Assembly (NCBI GenBank): GCA_951801655.1
Contig: CATONV010000003.1
Coordinates: 1-64,000 of the forward strand
Source of the DNA: an uncultured Oscillospiraceae bacterium
Lineage (GTDB): Bacteria; Bacillota; Clostridia; Oscillospirales; Oscillospiraceae
Direction of reading: 5' to 3'
Length of the DNA stretch: 64,000 bases
Part shown: positions 46,003 through 58,259 of the stretch, one piece after another
How positions within the stretch are numbered: the stretch's first letter is position 1
How the letters are laid out: every line of letters starts with the position of its first letter
The notes under the pieces: model-generated
Database searches by the model: none
What the model saw: only the letters and a program-made list of their open reading frames with translations
Told to the model about the DNA's origin: nothing
Translations under genes and position numbers: made by a program

Positions 46003-47133
46003 TTAAAAGGTGAGCAGAAAATCATCAATAAACCGCAACGCTGTACCGGCGCATGCGCTGTGGGGACCAAAGTGGTCCAGACGTAGAAAGACACTATCGC
46101 TATTAAACAGGGTCTTTTCCCCCAGCTCCCAGCAGATTTCCGGCAGAAGCCCCTCCAAATAGCGGGACAGCGAGCCCCCCAAAATAATATCGCAGTCGAA
46201 ACAGGTGCGCAGATTGACCAGCGTATCGGCTAGATGGGTCCGATACTCCTCCCACACCTCGGCAACTGCCTCATCCCCGGCCTGCAGCCGGGTGAAAAAT
46301 TCCTCCAGGGTAATGCCCAGGTCATCGCTGAGCCGGGACGTGGAACAGTAGGCCTCCACGCACCCCCGTCGACCGCAGTGACACAGCCTGCCGTTGGGGA
46401 TCAGACGCATGTGGCCAAATTCACCGCCCCGCCCGTGGTCCCCCATATACTGCTTGTCCCCCTGAATGATGGCGCCCCCCACTCCCCGGTCCAGAGAGAG
46501 GTAGACCACGTTGGTCGCCTCGCTGTCCGCCCATCGCTCGGCGTAGCCGCTGGCATTGGGAGAATTTTCTATAAAAGTGGGGTAGCGGGAGAAGTGACAG
46601 TAGATCTCCTCCAGAGGAATGTCCCACAGCTCCAGCGTGGGAGACATCACCAGCCGGCCCGCCGCCTGGTCGATGATGCCCGGTATGGTAATGCCTACTC
46701 CCAGCAGCCGGTCTCTGGCCAGCCCGCAGCTGTCCATAAACTCCTCCAGACACTGGGCAATCATATGGTAATACTCCTCCGTGTGGGCAAAGGGGACACT
46801 CGCTTCCTGAAATCCCATCTCTCCCGCCCGCAGATCAATGGCCAGCATCTGTACACTGTCGTCCCGGATAAATACCCCTACCGCCGTTCTGGACTGGGGT
46901 TCCAGGGCATAGGTCCGGGGCTTGCGACCTCCGGTGGACTCCTGAGTCCCGGAACAGGACACCAGCCCTTCTTCCAGCAGTTCAGCCAGGTTTCCGGTCA
47001 CCGTGGGCAGACTGAGGGACAGCGCCCCGGCAATCTCCTGCTTGGTTACCGGCTCGACGCTGTCATATATGTACTGGAGGACACGCCGGCGATTGGTCTG
47101 CCGTAAAACTGTAGTATTCACAGTCTGTTCCAT
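46003..47133 (-). CDS. ROK family transcriptional regulator
   Basis: wHTH N-term plus GVGITIPGIID, GRGGEFGHMRLIPNGRLCHCGRRGCVEAY. Confidence 0.93.
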   Translation of the reverse strand: MEQTVNTTVLRQTNRRRVLQYIYDSVEPVTKQEIAGALSLSLPTVTGNLAELLEEGLVSCSGTQESTGGRKPRTYALEPQSRTAVGVFIRDDSVQMLAIDLRAGEMGFQEASVPFAHTEEYYHMIAQCLEEFMDSCGLARDRLLGVGITIPGIIDQAAGRLVMSPTLELWDIPLEEIYCHFSRYPTFIENSPNASGYAERWADSEATNVVYLSLDRGVGGAIIQGDKQYMGDHGRGGEFGHMRLIPNGRLCHCGRRGCVEAYCSTSRLSDDLGITLEEFFTRLQAGDEAVAEVWEEYRTHLADTLVNLRTCFDCDIILGGSLSRYLEGLLPEICWELGEKTLFNSDSVFLRLDHFGPHSACAGTALRFIDDFLLTF

Positions 47134-47282
47134 TATAGTCAGCCCTCTTTTACAAAAGTCTTTTCATTTTCAGATTAGCACATCTCCTCATCAATTTCAA
47201 GGGAAATTTATCCGCCGGCGGCAATTCGGTCAACCTGCATAGGTCGGTGGAATGTTTTTTATTTTGGGCCGCTGTCTCCTCC

Positions 47283-47315
47283 AAAAAACATCGGCGCGGA
47301 GTCACCTCCGCGCCG
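47283..47315 (-). terminator. Terminator of rpoN
   Basis: CGGCGCGGAG-TCAC-CTCCGCGCCG; T6 on the minus strand. Confidence 0.8.
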
Positions 47316-47322
47316 GCGTCAT

Positions 47323-48669
47323 CTATACTTTTCTTCCCGAGGCGCCGGGAATCCCCATCTCCTCCCGGTATTTGGCCACTGTCCGCCTTGAGACGGCACA
47401 GCCCTCTCTGGCCATGGCCTCAGAAAGCTGCTGGTCAGACAGGGGCTTTTTCTTGTCCTCCCTGTCCATCAGCCGCAGCAGCAGCTTTCGGGCCGCCGTC
47501 CCGCTGATGTCCTCCCCCGCCCCTGCGGAGCGTGTGAAAAACCAGCTCAGGGGATAGAGTCCCTGGGGACACTGCAGGTACTTCTCCCGCACCGCCCGGC
47601 TCACGGTGGACTCATGGAGGTCCAGCTCCCGGGCCACCTCCCCCATCCGCAGGGGGAGCAGGGCCTCCGGCCCGGAGCGGAAAAACCCACTCTGCCGATC
47701 CACAATCACCTGCGCGCAGCGCAGCAGAGTACTCCCCCGCTGCTTCTCCGCCCAGAGGACATTTTCCGCCTGGCGCAGCTTGCCGGTCAGATACTCCCGC
47801 ACCTCCCGGTCCTCCGTCTCCCCCAGCAGCTTCTGGTAGTAGCGGCTCACCCGGAAGGGCGGCCTCTCTCCCCGGGCAGACCGCACGGTCAGCTGACCGT
47901 CCTTTTCGTCCACCACCAGATCAGGCTGGATATAGAATACCTGCTCCGTCCGCTGGAACACCGCGCCAGGTCGGGGCTCCAGCTCCCGGATGGTCCGCCT
48001 GGCCTCTTCTACCTGGGCCGGAGTAATCTCCAGCTTGGCGGCAATGGCCCGGTCGTGGCGTTTGGCCAGGGCCTCCAGGTGGTCGCGGACGATGGCCAAG
48101 GCAGGCCCCGACACTCCAACGCGCTCCAGCTGAAGGGCCAGACACTCTGACAGTCCTACTGCCCCCACTCCCGCCGGCTCCAGGGTTTTCAGAACGGCCA
48201 GGGCCTTCTCCAGTCCCGGCAGCGGAATGGCTCCCTGGCAGGACAGCTCCCCCAATGAGGTACGCAGGTAACCGTCGTCATCCAGGCAGTAGATAAGATA
48301 GCGTACCAGGCGCTCCGTGCCCTCCTCCAGTCTCAGCCGGTCCAGCTGGCGGCACAAAAAGCTGACCAAAGTCTCCTCCAGTCCTCCGCCAGTGCCGATG
48401 CGGGCCAGGGGGTCCAGCTCCTCGTCGCTGAAATGCTGGTAAAACCAGTTCTGGCGGTCGTTGTCCTCCAGCCAACGCAGGCGGCCCAGCAGATCGTCCT
48501 GCCCCTGCGCCTGAGGGGCCAAAGAGGATTCCTCCAGCTCCACCATAGGGTTCTCCTGGGCCAGCTCTCGGACATAGGTCTCCAACTCCAGAGTGCTCAG
48601 CCGTAACAGCTCCACACTGTACAGCTGCCGCTGACTCAATTTTTGTGTCTGTGTCTGCTGCAGTTCCAT
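47323..48669 (-). CDS. rpoN: RNA polymerase sigma-54 factor
   Basis: N-terminal Q-rich activator region; C-terminal AVSRRTVAKYREEMGIPGASGRK (RpoN box variant); LHESTVSRAVREKYLQCPQGLYPLSWFF. Confidence 0.94.
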   Translation of the reverse strand: MELQQTQTQKLSQRQLYSVELLRLSTLELETYVRELAQENPMVELEESSLAPQAQGQDDLLGRLRWLEDNDRQNWFYQHFSDEELDPLARIGTGGGLEETLVSFLCRQLDRLRLEEGTERLVRYLIYCLDDDGYLRTSLGELSCQGAIPLPGLEKALAVLKTLEPAGVGAVGLSECLALQLERVGVSGPALAIVRDHLEALAKRHDRAIAAKLEITPAQVEEARRTIRELEPRPGAVFQRTEQVFYIQPDLVVDEKDGQLTVRSARGERPPFRVSRYYQKLLGETEDREVREYLTGKLRQAENVLWAEKQRGSTLLRCAQVIVDRQSGFFRSGPEALLPLRMGEVARELDLHESTVSRAVREKYLQCPQGLYPLSWFFTRSAGAGEDISGTAARKLLLRLMDREDKKKPLSDQQLSEAMAREGCAVSRRTVAKYREEMGIPGASGRKV

Positions 48670-48953
48670 GGAAATGTCCCCCCTCTATTTCTCTATGCCG
48701 CAAAAATCCCGGACAGTGGGCCGCCCCCAGAGAGAGGCCTGTCTGTTCTGAATCATAGCGCCTGCTATAGTTTAGGGCCCCAGCAGAAAAATGTCAAGAA
48801 AAAGGATTGACACCGTCTAAAAAAATGGTTTACAATTGTATCCCTCACAGGAAAAAGAAAAGTTTGTCGGATTTTCGTCTTCTCAACCACCGGAAGCTAT
48901 GCTATACTGGTATAAATCTATTTTTCCTGAAATATTGGAAAGGAGGCCATATT

Positions 48954-49535
48954 ATGCAAAATTTCACCAAAAAAGCAATCAAAGAGACCTTTGTTACCCT
49001 GCTGGATCAGAGGCCCCTGAACCGGATCACCGTCAAGGACATTGTGGAGACCTGCGGCATCAACCGCAACTCCTTTTACTACCACTTTGAGGATCTGCCC
49101 GCCCTGGTGGACGAGATCATCGCCGATCAGGTGGAGGAACTGGTCTCCCGCCACCCCACCATAGACACCCTGGAAAGCTGCTTTGACGCGGCGCTGGAGT
49201 TTGTTCTGAAAAACCGGCGGGCCATTCTCCACATCTACAACTCTCTCAGCCGCGACACCTTTGAACGGCGGCTGATGGAGGTCTGCCAATATGTGGTCGC
49301 CACCTACGTGGAGGCCGACTTTGCCGGCCGTCCGGTGGACGAGGCCGACAAGGCTCTTCTCATCCGCTACCACAAGTGCGAGTGCTTCGGCAACATCATC
49401 GACTGGCTGAACAGCGGCATGGAGGACGATATCTCCGCCTATTTTCACCGCATTTACCAGCTGAAACGGGGCTGGGAGGGCGCCGTCCTCCGGGGCGACG
49501 CCTCCGGTCAGGGGATGGCCGCAGTCCAGAACTGA
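48954..49535 (+). CDS. TetR/AcrR family regulator
   Basis: ITVKDIVETCGINRNSFYYHFEDLPALVDEI; RBS AAAGGAGG. Confidence 0.92.
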   Translation: MQNFTKKAIKETFVTLLDQRPLNRITVKDIVETCGINRNSFYYHFEDLPALVDEIIADQVEELVSRHPTIDTLESCFDAALEFVLKNRRAILHIYNSLSRDTFERRLMEVCQYVVATYVEADFAGRPVDEADKALLIRYHKCECFGNIIDWLNSGMEDDISAYFHRIYQLKRGWEGAVLRGDASGQGMAAVQN

Positions 49536-51862
49536 TTGTTGTAAATGTCGGTAAAACGGTAGCTGGCCCTGACGGTCCCCTCCAGGGGGACGTTGGAGAT
49601 GGTCAGCCCCTCCCCGTCAACCGTGATCGGCTCTCCCAGGAGGTAGCTGTCCAGATAGTGGAAGTCCTCCAGCGGCCCCGCATTTTCGCCGTAGCCGTAG
49701 TAGTCGCACACAAACTCCAGTACGTCGCCCTCCCGAAGGGCGGCGTCACTTTTTGCCACAGTCTCAGTCTCGCCGTCGGGGTACACCGCCCGGACGCCGG
49801 CCACATAGCCGTAAGGCTGGTCGTTGTCAAAGGTGATCAGCAGCTCAGACCGCTGGCCGTTGTGGAGAACCGGCACATAGCCGGTGATGGTGTAGTGTTC
49901 GCCGTCGTCCACGGTTCCGGTGTGGTAGTAGGCCACGGGCTGGCCGTTGATGGCAAGCCAGGTGCCATCATACACCCCAAGCAGATCGCCATTGTCGTTG
50001 AAGTCAAAGACGTTGTCCAGGCCAAGGTCAATGTACCCTCCGCCATCGTCAACAAATACGTTCAGGTCCAGATCCTGCACCAGGGACCACTGCTCCTCGC
50101 TGAGACGCAGGACCGGGGTGCCGTCCTCCTGCTGCTCAGACCACCACAGCTCCTCCCCTCTCAGGTGGTGGTCCGAAATATACTGGGCCGTCTGCTCCAG
50201 GTCCAGAGAGCGGTCACCGAACAGGCCGTCCCTCATGGCCATCTGCAAAAAGCCGGAAATGTCTTCCAGGCCAACGCCGTCGCCCAGTATCCCCTCCAGC
50301 GCACTCATAGAGTTCGCTCCGCCGCTGCTCTGCTGCCCGGCGGTCTTTATGTCGGAGAACTGCTGGATGCAGCGGATGTAATCGCTGTCCATCCCCACCG
50401 CCTGGTAGGACTTCACCGCGTTGTTCACCGCAGAGCTGTTGTTGCGGTAGGGGAAATAGATGGATATCCCGTAGGCGTTGGTCATGTTGGAGGAGGTGCG
50501 GTTGTACTTCACCGCGCCCAGCAGGGCGTCGGCCAGGGCGTTGGACTCCTTGCTGCCCAGATTTTTGGCCAGGTGAACCAGATCCACGTGGTCGATCTTG
50601 CTGGACCGGGCGAACTCCCGGGTCCCGCTCCGGGCGTTGGACACGGCCTGGTACTCCTTGGCCGCAATCAGCCTGCTCACCGACTTGGAGAAGCCGGTCA
50701 GGTTCTGGGGCAGGGTGGCCTCCAGCTCGGCCAAATCGATGACCGACAGAGTGGTGAGCTGGCCCTGGCACTTCTGGGCGCAGACATCCACAAAATCGTC
50801 GGCAATATTTTTGCCGATCTCCAGCGTAGACATGGAGGGGTTCTTCCCAAACTTGGTAAGCCAGTTTGTGTAGTACCAGCCCACGCCGGGCTCGGTCTCC
50901 TCCGAGGCGATGAGGTAGTCAGCGTGTTTGGTGAGCATCAGGGCGTTCTCCGCCGTAGCCATCAGGCAGGCGTCAAAGCCGATGAAGTCAAAGGTCACTC
51001 CGGCGCTGGTAAGCGCCTGGTCGATCCCCGCCAGGCCCATGGAACCGCTCCGGGCAAACTTTTCGTCGTAGCCATAGCCGCTGATGGAGCCGCCGCCGTG
51101 GTCCCACAGAATCAGCTCATACCGGCTGGCCGGGAACTTTTTGGCGCAGTACTGGATGAAGTCGGCCAAAACCTTCGGGTCAGTCATGGGAACCTCTCCC
51201 AGGTTCTTTTCCAGACAGATCATGCCGCCGTTTTTGATCTGCCAGATCTGGTTGACGGAGCTGCTCACCTGGTTGTTCTTCCAGCCCTTGCAGCCGCCGG
51301 TGTAGACAATCAGGTTGATTTGCTCTCCCAGGTCGGCCCCCAGCATCTCCTGCAAATCAGAGGTGCCCATGCCCGCCCGGGACTCCAGGTCGGTGCCGCA
51401 CATATAGACCATAATGGTGGCTGTGTCTTTGCCGTTCCCCAGCAGCTGAAGCCGCTTGGCCCGGGCTTCAGAGGCCACCGAGGTGTCCAGCCTGCCGGTG
51501 TTGGCCTCGCCCTGCCAGCCGCTGGAGACGCTGCCGCCCCCCAGTCCGCTCATCAGCGCGCCGACGTTCAACCCGCCCGCGCCGCCTTGAGTTTGCCCCA
51601 TCTGTCCGGACTGTCCCCCCAGCAGGGCCATCAGTCCGCCTCCGCCGCCGCCCAGCAGCAGCACCGCCAACAAAATGATCAGCTTAAAGCCTCCTACCGA
51701 ACGCTGCCCGGAAGAGCGGGTTCCGGAACTCTGCTCCTCTTCCCCTCTCTGATTTCTGGGGACGCCCACCGGGCCAGTGCCCAGCCCATCTCCCCGCTTG
51801 TTTACCGTTTTTGCCGGGCCGGAAACATGTTTCTCCCGGCTTCTGGGTCTCTGTCTATCCAT
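49508..51862 (-). CDS. Clostripain family (C11) cysteine peptidase
   Basis: LILWDHGGGSISGYG and FDFIGFDACLMATAENA catalytic motifs; N-terminal TM anchor. Confidence 0.9.
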   Translation of the reverse strand: MDRQRPRSREKHVSGPAKTVNKRGDGLGTGPVGVPRNQRGEEEQSSGTRSSGQRSVGGFKLIILLAVLLLGGGGGGLMALLGGQSGQMGQTQGGAGGLNVGALMSGLGGGSVSSGWQGEANTGRLDTSVASEARAKRLQLLGNGKDTATIMVYMCGTDLESRAGMGTSDLQEMLGADLGEQINLIVYTGGCKGWKNNQVSSSVNQIWQIKNGGMICLEKNLGEVPMTDPKVLADFIQYCAKKFPASRYELILWDHGGGSISGYGYDEKFARSGSMGLAGIDQALTSAGVTFDFIGFDACLMATAENALMLTKHADYLIASEETEPGVGWYYTNWLTKFGKNPSMSTLEIGKNIADDFVDVCAQKCQGQLTTLSVIDLAELEATLPQNLTGFSKSVSRLIAAKEYQAVSNARSGTREFARSSKIDHVDLVHLAKNLGSKESNALADALLGAVKYNRTSSNMTNAYGISIYFPYRNNSSAVNNAVKSYQAVGMDSDYIRCIQQFSDIKTAGQQSSGGANSMSALEGILGDGVGLEDISGFLQMAMRDGLFGDRSLDLEQTAQYISDHHLRGEELWWSEQQEDGTPVLRLSEEQWSLVQDLDLNVFVDDGGGYIDLGLDNVFDFNDNGDLLGVYDGTWLAINGQPVAYYHTGTVDDGEHYTITGYVPVLHNGQRSELLITFDNDQPYGYVAGVRAVYPDGETETVAKSDAALREGDVLEFVCDYYGYGENAGPLEDFHYLDSYLLGEPITVDGEGLTISNVPLEGTVRASYRFTDIYNNQFWTAAIP

Positions 51863-52036
51863 ATACGGTTCACTTCCTTTTGGAATCAAAAATTTCAAGT
51901 TATTATACCTGGAAATGGGAAAAAAAGCAATCTGTATCAAGTACAAAAAACATGACTGTCTCTCCCAAGGTTCCGGTTTTCATGAGTCGGGCGGCTGACA
52001 GCCTCTCCTGCAACTCTATCACATAATTGTAATCAC

Positions 52037-52064
52037 AAAAAAGCTCCCCGCAAAGGGAGCTTTT
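52037..52064. terminator. Intrinsic terminator
   Basis: AAAAGCTCCC-CGCAAA-GGGAGCTTTT. Confidence 0.8.
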
Positions 52065-52066
52065 CT

Positions 52067-52894
52067 TCAAATCGACACCCGCAGCGGGCAGTCCGACAGG
52101 GACACTCTCTCGGCCAGGCGGTTCAGACCGTGGTCCCGCAAGTAGTCCTGAAAAATGGCCGCAGACTGGGTAGAGTCAGGCCCGATAATGAGCTCGGTGA
52201 CCAGGTCCTCCAGACCAATGCCGATTTTCTCACACATTCCGTTTAAATCCAGAGGGTAGTACTTCTTAATTCTCTCCTTGGACACATGGTAGCAGGGCCG
52301 GATATTCAGCCCCTCCTTGCCGAAGGGGGACACCACCAGACGCATCTCGTACTCCGACCGGAAAGAGGGGTGCTTGAAGGACACTGAGCAGGCCCAGGCC
52401 TCGCACATGGCCAGGCGGACCTCTTCCCCCGACAGGTCCGCACCCTCTCTGGCCAGGCGGCAGAACACCTCCACCATGGGATGGCCTGCCATATCATTCT
52501 TATAGAACACCATTTGCAGCGACAGGGCCCCGGAAGCCATTTTTTCCAAATACTCCCGGCGAAAGGCGATACACACCCCCCGTCCCCGGTTTCCATACCT
52601 CTCCCACTGGGCCGCATCGTCCCGGTGAAAGGAAAAGCAAGCGGCAAAGGCGGAGTACTCCTTTTTCATCTCCTCCCGAAACAGGGTCCGGATCTCTCCG
52701 GCCCGGTCCGCGCTGCCCTCCTCCTCCAGCCGCTTTACCACAGCGTCACACAGCCGGTCCATAAAGTGGCGCATCTCTGCCGAGTCGTTCATGCGCAGAA
52801 CATTATTCACCCGCAGCTGAGCCTGGCGCAGAATGCCGTCCACGGCCTGAAAGTCGGTATAGTGATATAGGATATCCCCGCCGTACCGGTCCAT
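52067..52894 (-). CDS. DUF2971 domain-containing protein
   Basis: ILYHYTDFQAVDGILRQAQLRVNNVLRMNDSAEMRHF...CFSFHRDDAAQWERYGNRGRGVCIAF. Confidence 0.85.
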   Translation of the reverse strand: MDRYGGDILYHYTDFQAVDGILRQAQLRVNNVLRMNDSAEMRHFMDRLCDAVVKRLEEEGSADRAGEIRTLFREEMKKEYSAFAACFSFHRDDAAQWERYGNRGRGVCIAFRREYLEKMASGALSLQMVFYKNDMAGHPMVEVFCRLAREGADLSGEEVRLAMCEAWACSVSFKHPSFRSEYEMRLVVSPFGKEGLNIRPCYHVSKERIKKYYPLDLNGMCEKIGIGLEDLVTELIIGPDSTQSAAIFQDYLRDHGLNRLAERVSLSDCPLRVSI

Positions 52895-52914
52895 GGCCGG
52901 CCTCCTTTCTTCCG

Positions 52915-53327
52915 CTACCGCCCAATGCCCATGTTCTTCACCCGCAGCCGGTTCAGCGCCCGGGCCAGGGTGGCCTGGGCCAGCTGGTGCTCCTGACGGC
53001 TCCGCTGCTGGAGCAGCGCCTCCCGGGCCTCCTCGATCTCACGCTGGGCCCTGGCCTCGTCAATCTCCTCCGGACGCTCGGCGGAGTCCACCAGCACCAG
53101 CACGTCGTTGTGTTCCACCTTCACCATTCCCGGAGAGATGGCGGCCAGCCGGGGCTTCTCTCCCGGTACCTGGTAGCGCAGGGTCCCCGGCTTGACAGCG
53201 GCGATCATGGGGCTGTGGTGGGCCAGTATGCCTCTCTCCCCGTCGCTGGTGGGGATGATCAGGCTGACGCAGGGACCCTCGTAGAAGGTCTTGTCGGCGG
53301 CCAGGATGTGTACCTGAAAGGTCTCCA

Positions 53328-53328
<1 letters not shown>
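52915..53328 (-). CDS. atpC: F-ATPase epsilon subunit
   Basis: VHILAADKTFYEGPCVSLIIPTSDGERGILAHHSPMIAAVKPG. Confidence 0.95.
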
Positions 53329-55630
<2,302 letters not shown>

Positions 55631-55638
<8 letters not shown>

Positions 55639-57391
55639 CGCGCTTTCCGGCCGTCCGCCAGTCCTCCAGGAACTCCCGAGCCAGATGGAGAATCTCCTCC
55701 CGGTCCTCCTCCTGAAGCTGTCCCGTCATATCGATCCGCCGGCACAGGTCCTGGGCCTGCTCCTCCATAAAGGCCAGCAGGTCATCTTCAAAGCGGTCAA
55801 TGCTGTCCAGCTCCAGCTCCTGCATCACGTGGCCCAGGGCGCTCACCAGCAAAATGACCTGCTGGTGCTGGGACAAAGGCCGGTACTGAGGCTGACGCAG
55901 CAGGCGCATCAGTCCCTGACCATAGACCAGCTGGCGCTTTGTGGCCTCGTCCAAATCGCTGGAGAACTGGGTAAATACCTCCATCTCCCGGTACTGGGCC
56001 AACTCCAGCCGGATGGCCCCGGCGGCCTTTTTCATGGCCTTGGTCTGGGCGTCGCCGCCCACGCGGGAGACAGACAGGCCCACGTTGACGGCGGGCCGCT
56101 GACCGGCGAAAAACAAGTCCCCCTCCAGGAAGATCTGCCCGTCGGTGATGGAAATAATGTTGGTAGGGATATAGGCGGATACGTCTCCCGCCTGGGTCTC
56201 GGCAATGGGCAGCGCGGTCATGCTGCCCCCTCCCAGCTCGTCGCTGAGGTGAGCGGCCCTCTCCAGCAGCCGGGAGTGGAGATAAAATACGTCGCCGGGG
56301 TACGCCTCCCGGCCCGGAGACCGCCCCATAAGCAGAGACAGGGCCCGATAGGCCACGGCGTGCTTGGACAGGTCGTCGTAGATGATCAGCACATCCCGGC
56401 CCTGATACATAAAGTGCTCTCCCAAGGCGCAGCCGGCGTAGGGGGCGATATACTGAAGGGCCGCCGACGCGCCCGCCGGGGCGCTGATGATGGTGGTGTA
56501 CTCCATCGCGCCCCGCTTGGACAGGTTCTCCGCCAGCTGGGCGATGGAGCTGGTCTTTTGGCCGATGGCCACATAAATACACACCACGTCCTTCCCCTTT
56601 TGGTTCAGGATGGTGTCCAGAGCAATGGCGGTCTTGCCGGTCTGCCGGTCGCCGATAATCAGCTCACGCTGGCCCCGACCGATGGGAAACATGGAGTCGA
56701 TGGCCAGCAGACCGGTCTCCATGGGGGCGTTGACGGGCTGCCGGTCCAGAATGCCGGGGGCCGGGGCCTCGATAGGCCGGCGGCCCTCCACCTCGATGCG
56801 GCCCTTGCCGTCCATCGGGGCACCCAGAGAGTCCACCACGCGGCCCAGAAAACCCTCGCCCACCGGCATGCCTGCGGTCTTTTTGGTACGGCGGACAATG
56901 CTCCCCGCGCTGATCTCCTCGGCGTCACCGAAAATAACGCAGCTCACCTCGCCCCGGCGCAGGTCCTGCACCATACCTCTGATGCCGCCGGTAAACAGGA
57001 GTATCTCGCCGTATTGGGCGTGCTCCAGACCGTTCACCGTGGCGATCTCGCTGTCCACCGTCAGCACGGTGCCAATCTCCTCGGGCACTACGGCCAAAGT
57101 CCAGTCGTCCACAGCCTGGCGCATCAGAGGGACCAGTTCCTCCTGCCCCGGCTGAATCTGGCGCAGGTAGTCCTGGAACTGACGGATTCTGCCCTCCAGA
57201 CTCCAGTCATAGACGTCGGAGCCCACCTGAAGGCGGAACCCGGACTTCAGGGAGCCGTCCTGCTCCCAGTGTACGGGTACCTTGCGCCTGTATTTTTTTG
57301 AGAGGAACTCACCAAAGCGGCGCAGCTGCTCCTGGCTGGGCTCCTTGGCGCTGCGCAGCTCCGCGGCCAGGCGGCTTCTGTCACTCCTCAT
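55631..57391 (-). CDS. atpA: F-ATPase alpha subunit with N-terminal delta/OSCP C-terminal-domain-like extension
   Basis: 586 aa; GDRQTGKTAIALDTILNQ Walker A; residues ~8-75 read as OSCP C-terminal domain. Confidence 0.93.
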
Positions 57392-57872
57392 ACTCTTCTC
57401 CCTCCTCCGCCAGGTCTAAGAACTGGTCGAAGGGATCGGCGTGGAAGGCCAGCTTCTTCGTAGCCTGGGCGGCCAGCTTGCGCAACTCCCGCTGGGAGTC
57501 CCGCAGAACCCTCTCCCTGCTGTGCTCCGCCTCCGCCTGGGCGTGAACCACAATCTGCCGCGCCTGCTCCTTGGCCTGGGCCAGCTGGTCCTCGGTGGAC
57601 TGCTGGATGGCCTGCTGGGCCTTTGCCCTCTCCTGACGGATCTCCTCGTCGGCCTCCTCCAGCTTGGCCTGGCACTCCGCCTTAATCTTCTCCGCCTCCG
57701 CAAGTCTGGCAGCCGCCTCCTCATCCAGGCTGCGGTAGTGCTCTTCCCGCTTGACCATAAAGGCCTTTACCGGCTTGAACAGCAGAAAATACAGCCCGCC
57801 GGTTAAAATGGCCAGATTCATCCAGTGCAGCAGAATCTGCTGCAGATCAATATTCAACGGCATTGCGTCCAC
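57381..57872 (-). CDS. atpF: F-ATPase b subunit
   Basis: N-terminal TM then long charged coiled coil; 163 aa. Confidence 0.94.
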   Translation of the reverse strand: MDAMPLNIDLQQILLHWMNLAILTGGLYFLLFKPVKAFMVKREEHYRSLDEEAAARLAEAEKIKAECQAKLEEADEEIRQERAKAQQAIQQSTEDQLAQAKEQARQIVVHAQAEAEHSRERVLRDSQRELRKLAAQATKKLAFHADPFDQFLDLAEEGEEYEE

Positions 57873-57877
57873 CTGCC

Positions 57878-58246
57878 TTACAATACGAAGATAATCAATA
57901 TGACCACCAGCAGGGCGTAGATGATGGCCGTCTCAATAAAGACCAGGCCCAGCATCATCATAGTCCTGATTTTACCCTCCGCCTCAGGCTGACGGGAAAT
58001 ACTCTCCGCCGATTTGGCGGTGGCCATGCCCATGCCGATACCGCCGCCGGCGGCAGCCAGACCAATGGCCAGGGCCACAGCCACAGCCTTCAGCCCGACG
58101 GTGTTGTCCGCCTGACTCTGCGCGGCCGCCGCCGCAGCCGGCTCATCCCCTGCGGGCGCCTCCGCGGCCAGAACGGACACAGCCATAGACAGCATCAGGA
58201 TCAGAACTCCGCCCAAAACCAGAATCTTTTTTAACATCTGTTTCAT
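57878..58246 (-). CDS. atpE: F-ATPase c subunit with N-terminal extension
   Basis: GIGMGMATAKSAESISRQPEAEGKIRTMMMLGLVFIETAIIYAL. Confidence 0.95.
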   Translation of the reverse strand: MKQMLKKILVLGGVLILMLSMAVSVLAAEAPAGDEPAAAAAAQSQADNTVGLKAVAVALAIGLAAAGGGIGMGMATAKSAESISRQPEAEGKIRTMMMLGLVFIETAIIYALLVVILIIFVL

Positions 58247-58259
58247 GGTAAAAACCCCC

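Noticed and set aside
49376-51955. 859-aa plus-strand ORF antisense to clostripain
   Set aside because: High-GC mirror ORF; no recognisable motifs, and the opposite strand encodes a clear C11 peptidase
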